This document shows positions 43,428-47,106 of a DNA stretch of 47,106 nucleotides, piece by piece. The notes beneath the pieces are model-generated. The model was given only the letters and a program-made list of their open reading frames with translations. It was not told the origin of the DNA and did no database searches. This DNA comes from Shimazuella alba. Lineage in GTDB: Bacteria > Bacillota > Bacilli > Thermoactinomycetales > Thermoactinomycetaceae. The position numbers and the translations under genes are program-made. The stretch lies in the NCBI RefSeq assembly GCF_009831235.1, contig NZ_WUUL01000021.1, positions 1 to 47,106 of the forward strand. The letters are read 5' to 3'. Numbering within the stretch: the first letter of the stretch is position 1; every line of letters begins with the position of its first letter.

Positions 43428-45149
43428 CTATTCGTTTTTGTTTGTCCAATCGTATGAAGATTTCATAGAAGGGACAATACCATCTGCTGCCCATGTATTT
43501 CCAAGTCTAGCATGATCTGCTGTCTCTTCCTTCTGATCAAACGCTAAACTGATCACTTGTTCTAAACGTTTTACCGGTATCACTTCAATGTCATCTAATT
43601 CTTTAAAGAGAGATTGCATATTTTCATACGGAATAAATACACGCTTCGCACCAGCTTGACGCGCTGCATCAACTTTAGCAATAACGCCACCCACCGGTTT
43701 CACATTTCCATGAATACTAAGTTCACCTGTCATCGCTAATGCATTATCTACTGGGATGCCTTTGACTGCGGAGTAGATCGCAGTAGCAATGGTAATCCCT
43801 GCGGAAGGACCATCAAGTGGGATTCCTCCAGGAAAGTTCACATGTAAATGATACGATTCTGGGTTGATATCTGTTTTCCGTAATACCGTAATCACATTTT
43901 CAATCGAACCACGAGCCATACTTTTTCTACGTAGCGTTCTTCGGTTACCGCCTAGTTCTTCCTCATCCACTACTCCTGTAATTTGCAAAGATCCATTACC
44001 GTTTGTAGCTATCGTGGCAGTAACCTCTACTTCCAAAATCATTCCTGTGTGATGTCCAAATACCCCTAACCCAGTAGCAAGTCCGATATGAGCAGAAGCA
44101 GGCATCTTTAAATCTGGGCGTGGGCTTAACTGACTAACATGCACAACCCACTCAAGATCAGATGTTTCTACTTTTTTTCGACCATCTGTCATCGCAAGGC
44201 CGACAGCTGTTTGTACCATATTCACTGCATCACGACCGCTGCTTGCATAACGTTCTAAAACTCGTATTGCCTCAGGTTCAAAAGCAAAAGAAATTCGCTC
44301 TAAAGCTTGTTCAGCAACTTTTCGAATTTCACTAGCCAAAAGAGGACGAAAATAAATTTCCATACATCGGGAACGTATTGCTGCTGGTATTTCGTCTGGT
44401 GTACGTGTCGTTGCACCAATCAAACGAAAGTCTGCTGGTAGTCCATTTTGAAAAATGTCATGAATGTGAAAAGGCGTATTCTTATCTTCACGGCTATAAT
44501 AAGCACTCTCTAAAAACACCTTACGATCCTCTAATACTTTTAAAAGCTTATTCATCTGGATTGAATGCAGTTCGCCAATTTCATCAATAAATAATATTCC
44601 ACCATGTGCTTTGGTAACTGCTCCCGGCTTTGGCTGCGGAATCCCTGCCATCCCCATTGCTCCTGCACCTTGATAAATAGGGTCGTGTACAGATCCAATC
44701 AATGGATCTGCAATCCCACGTTCATCAAATCGAGCTGTGGTTGCATCTAGTTCCACAAACTTAGATGTCTCATTAAAAGGAGAATGATCGTTTTTTTTCG
44801 CTTCTTCCAAAATAACACGTGCTGCTGCTGTTTTCCCTACACCAGGTGGACCATAAATAAGCACATGTTGCGGATTTGGACCACATAGAGCTGCTTTTAA
44901 AGCTCGAAGCCCTTCTTCTTGTCCAACAATATCTGATAAACGAACTGGCCGCGTTTTCTCCGCAAGTGGTTCTGTCAAAGAGATATTACGCATTTTCGTC
45001 AGCTTTTCAACTTCTTTTTTTGATTCCTTATCGACTGCACTTTTATTGGATTGCTGTGTTTTTAATAAATTAAAAAAGTACAAACCGATTACAATTGAGA
45101 AAAATACTTGCAAAACCATTACAATGGTAGTCCAATTCATATAGGACAT
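43428..45149 (-). CDS. lonB: ATP-dependent protease LonB
   Basis: The sporulation-associated Lon of Bacillales, 573 residues. It lacks the LonA N-domain and has instead an N-terminal hydrophobic segment (about 5-27), an AAA+ domain ([28 protein letters not shown]) and an S16 domain with Ser in LDGPSAGIT and Lys in GGVIAKVDAARQAG. In B. subtilis it is made in the forespore under sigma F. It lies 44 bases upstream of lonA. ATG 45149 or 45140 could start it. Confidence 0.93.
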   Translation of the reverse strand: MSYMNWTTIVMVLQVFFSIVIGLYFFNLLKTQQSNKSAVDKESKKEVEKLTKMRNISLTEPLAEKTRPVRLSDIVGQEEGLRALKAALCGPNPQHVLIYGPPGVGKTAAARVILEEAKKNDHSPFNETSKFVELDATTARFDERGIADPLIGSVHDPIYQGAGAMGMAGIPQPKPGAVTKAHGGILFIDEIGELHSIQMNKLLKVLEDRKVFLESAYYSREDKNTPFHIHDIFQNGLPADFRLIGATTRTPDEIPAAIRSRCMEIYFRPLLASEIRKVAEQALERISFAFEPEAIRVLERYASSGRDAVNMVQTAVGLAMTDGRKKVETSDLEWVVHVSQLSPRPDLKMPASAHIGLATGLGVFGHHTGMILEVEVTATIATNGNGSLQITGVVDEEELGGNRRTLRRKSMARGSIENVITVLRKTDINPESYHLHVNFPGGIPLDGPSAGITIATAIYSAVKGIPVDNALAMTGELSIHGNVKPVGGVIAKVDAARQAGAKRVFIPYENMQSLFKELDDIEVIPVKRLEQVISLAFDQKEETADHARLGNTWAADGIVPSMKSSYDWTNKNE

Positions 45150-45235
45150 CCTTTCCCCTAAACTCCATCTACTTTCCTAGTATCACCGAAAAGGGAAAGA
45201 ATATTTCCTATACACACATGATTGTTTACGAAGAT

Positions 45236-46372
45236 CTACCGTTTTTTCATATACATATCAAATGCCCAGTGCAACATAGGAATAACAGGATAATCCCATT
45301 CTCCAATCAGCTCGCAAACATCTCCGGCAAATCCCACTTTGAATTTGAGCAGTTCAAAATGATGGTTTTTTTCATCTAATGAGATACTTACTCCTCGGAA
45401 ATCGAATGTTTGATCGCCATTGGCATGTGCGTCTTGGATCATTTTCCAACGAAGTAAATAACTCGCTGCGTGATCAGTCTTTCTCAGCTGCGCACTGTAC
45501 AAATCCCAAACTTGTCCATTCACTCGCGTTGCAAGCGCTGCACTGACCAATTGATTATTTTGGCGAGCATAATATATTTTAATTCTCGTCGGATCCTCTT
45601 TGGATAATTTTTCAACCATTTTTTGAAAATATACGATATCTCTTGATTCCTTTTGTTCTTGCTTCGCCTCTTGTGCCAGAAGAGCATGAAATTCATGAAT
45701 ATCCTGCAAACTTCCGACACTTACTTCTACACCTTCCCATTCAGCTTGGTTAATTTTCTTTTGCCAAATGGGGTGGAAAGATGCAAATATTTGATCTAAT
45801 CCTTTGTTTGCCATGTCTAAACGATAAATGTAGCTGGGTTGAACAGTATCAAAACTATCATCCGCTATCTTTTGACGCCAGCCCATCTCATTTAATTCTT
45901 GCTGGATAAATTCTACTTCTCGATAAACTTGATTAGGAGGCAGATCTGTGATTTTTTTATTTTTTAATCCATGTGTTTGAAATTGAAGCATACCGTTGGT
46001 GATCCCATCACTAGACCATTTCTTTTTTATCAGTGGTGGGTCAATTTTAACACTAAAAACATTACGTTGCTTGAGATGATGGAATAAAACATGAAACCAA
46101 TCTTTTAAGGTGTATTCTGTCGAGAACCAATCAATTAATGGACCTCGTGGTATGTATGCTAAAAACTTATTTAAACCCGGTACTTTTCGATATAAAACAT
46201 TCGTGCCACCAACCATTGTTCCATCACTGTTCATCCAGCCCAAAAATTCACTTGACCACTTCCACTCAGCCTTTAGATCAGACCATGAAGGATACTGAAA
46301 AAAATTACGTAATGGGTGATTTTCTACGAAATTTGTATAACTGTTTCGGTCTACCACCACTAATTTTAACAA
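45236..46372 (-). CDS. FemX/FemAB-family peptidyltransferase
   Basis: A 378-residue protein with two GNAT-like domains of the Fem family, which use aminoacyl-tRNA to add residues to the peptidoglycan stem. Typical parts are FFQYPSWSDLKAEWKW at the N-terminus, LAYIPRGPLIDW, IKIDPPL, FHPIWQKKINQAEWEGVEV and the C-terminal YLLRWKMIQDA and FDFRGVS. A helical arm is not obvious, so it resembles FemX more than FemA. The start at TTG 46372 has a weak ribosome site; GTG codons shortly inside are alternatives. An mDAP wall needs no interpeptide bridge, so the substrate is open. Confidence 0.8.
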   Translation of the reverse strand: MLKLVVVDRNSYTNFVENHPLRNFFQYPSWSDLKAEWKWSSEFLGWMNSDGTMVGGTNVLYRKVPGLNKFLAYIPRGPLIDWFSTEYTLKDWFHVLFHHLKQRNVFSVKIDPPLIKKKWSSDGITNGMLQFQTHGLKNKKITDLPPNQVYREVEFIQQELNEMGWRQKIADDSFDTVQPSYIYRLDMANKGLDQIFASFHPIWQKKINQAEWEGVEVSVGSLQDIHEFHALLAQEAKQEQKESRDIVYFQKMVEKLSKEDPTRIKIYYARQNNQLVSAALATRVNGQVWDLYSAQLRKTDHAASYLLRWKMIQDAHANGDQTFDFRGVSISLDEKNHHFELLKFKVGFAGDVCELIGEWDYPVIPMLHWAFDMYMKKR

Positions 46373-46674
46373 CTATTTTCACGCCTTTCTCTGATGCATT
46401 TAATTCTATGTTTTATTTAGATACCAATAAAAAACAGTTCACCCGGTATTAGGTAGAACTGCTATTTGTACTTGTCTGTAAATAGCTATTTCATTTTAGC
46501 ACATCATACACAAATTGGACACAAAAAAAAGAAATGCATCCTGTATATATCCTACACAATTACCCAAATAACAACGGATATTATTTCATTATTAGAAAAA
46601 AATAACTAAAAATAAAATATTTTTCTCCCATAACAAAACCAAATTCACCAAATTATAATAAGAATTATCAGAAT
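46373..46674 (-). promoter_or_regulatory. femX-like gene leader with extended -10 and leader terminator
   Basis: In this AT-rich gap the minus strand shows an extended -10 (TGCTAAAAT, near 46503-46495). About 35 bases below is a hairpin, CAGTTC-ACC/GGT-GAACTG type (46461-46435), followed by TTTTTTATT. A terminator thus lies between promoter and gene, as in attenuation. No T-box or known riboswitch core is visible. The hairpin might instead end transcription from the chorismate mutase gene. Confidence 0.45.
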
Positions 46675-46989
46675 TTACCATTCGTTATTTTTCATTTCCC
46701 CCAAGGAGACAAACTCTTCAAATTCTTTCCTTTCCTCCTCAATAAAACGAGCAATCATTTTGCGATATAACTCCTCTACAATCGATGATTGCATTCCATT
46801 TTTATCTGCAATTTTCTTCACTTTTGCTATGACTTGTTCCACTCTTGCTGGAGCAGCGACATCTTGTTGATTCGTTTTATGATATGCTGCCTGTTTGACT
46901 AGTTTATAACGTTTTGCAATGAGCTTTATGACTTGCTCATCAATTTCATCAATCTGATTTCTAATCTGTACCAATTCGTCGGTTGCCAT
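46675..46989 (-). CDS. AroQ-fold chorismate mutase-like protein (PchB-like)
   Basis: A 104-residue all-helical protein with the AroQ pattern: IRNQIDEIDEQVIKLIAKR in helix 1, VAAPARVEQVI in the middle and VEELYRKMIARFIEEE in helix 3. Chorismate mutases turn chorismate into prephenate. The APARVEQVI and YRKMIARFIEEE segments are closest to isochorismate-pyruvate lyase PchB and its mutase-like relatives, so either activity is possible. It is not fused to DAHP synthase or prephenate dehydratase. ATG 46989 follows GGGGAAG. No siderophore genes are in view. Confidence 0.75.
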   Translation of the reverse strand: MATDELVQIRNQIDEIDEQVIKLIAKRYKLVKQAAYHKTNQQDVAAPARVEQVIAKVKKIADKNGMQSSIVEELYRKMIARFIEEERKEFEEFVSLGEMKNNEW

Positions 46990-47078
46990 CCTATCTTCTT
47001 CCCCATTCGTTTCTAATAACTTTAAAGTCTAATATTTCTTCATCAAAAAGTCAAAAAAATGGGATACTTTCTTTCTTA

Positions 47079-47106
47079 AAAAAAGTGATCCTCAACAAGA
47101 GGATCA
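47079..47106 (-). terminator. Terminator at the right window edge
   Basis: TGATCCTC/GAGGATCA with a five-base loop is followed on the minus strand by a run of seven T. It ends a minus-strand gene lying beyond the right edge. Confidence 0.85.

Noticed and set aside
46435-46461. T-box leader for the femX-like gene
   Set aside because: The hairpin contains GGGTGAAC but not the T-box core AGGGTGGNACCGCG, and the leader is too short for a specifier stem.
1-47106. CRISPR arrays, rRNA or tRNA genes, transposons
   Set aside because: I found no spaced direct repeats, tRNA cloverleaf cores, rRNA sequence or transposase-like proteins.

Overview
This is low-GC, endospore-forming Firmicute chromosome of the Bacillales type. 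The marker genes are a sporulation-type mur cluster (spoVD, spoVE), spoVID-ysxE, lonB-lonA-engB and a Bacillus-like hem operon. A Thermoactinomycetaceae-like host is my guess; the sequence does not prove it. Almost all core genes lie on the minus strand.

Layout from left to right: a 53-aa membrane protein; the peptidoglycan cluster spoVD-murE-murF-mraY-murD-spoVE-murG-murB (366-11030, minus); an SPFH protein with a ribbon-helix-helix partner behind a perfect 32-bp palindrome; spoVID-ysxE; a stretch of small orphan genes with a cysteine dioxygenase; gnd (plus), zwf and ptsG; hemL; an Old Yellow Enzyme homologue; the hem operon hemA-hemX-precorrin-2 dehydrogenase-hemC-cobA/hemD-hemB-ahbAB under a probable PerR box; a LiaF-like membrane protein and map; an ABC exporter; lonB-lonA-engB-ddl; a FemX-like transferase; and a chorismate mutase-like protein. 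The hem operon can make uroporphyrinogen III and feed the siroheme branch. The fused siroheme decarboxylase suggests a further step to didecarboxysiroheme.

The main discovery candidate is a set of nine small orphan genes (c1-c9, near 11466, 15891, 16424, 17641, 18401, 27150, 27528, 35702 and 37418). They sit one by one in the gaps between core operons. Each is monocistronic, with AT-rich flanks, a dyad close to the promoter or start of transcription, and a hairpin after (or over) the stop codon that usually lacks a U-tract. Their coding sequence is richer in GC than the neighbours and, in the three I counted, uses AAG for nearly all lysines, unlike the host genes. Four of them share a dyad of identical geometry (5-9-5). 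In four, a 9-12 nt segment of the 5' leader is complementary to the sequence just after the stop codon. Three are divergent paralogues in a row. Two appear broken, one by an in-frame TGA and one by a single extra G. They look like chromosomal 'moron'-style cassettes; their function is unknown.

I saw no rRNA, tRNA, CRISPR array, transposase or integrase.
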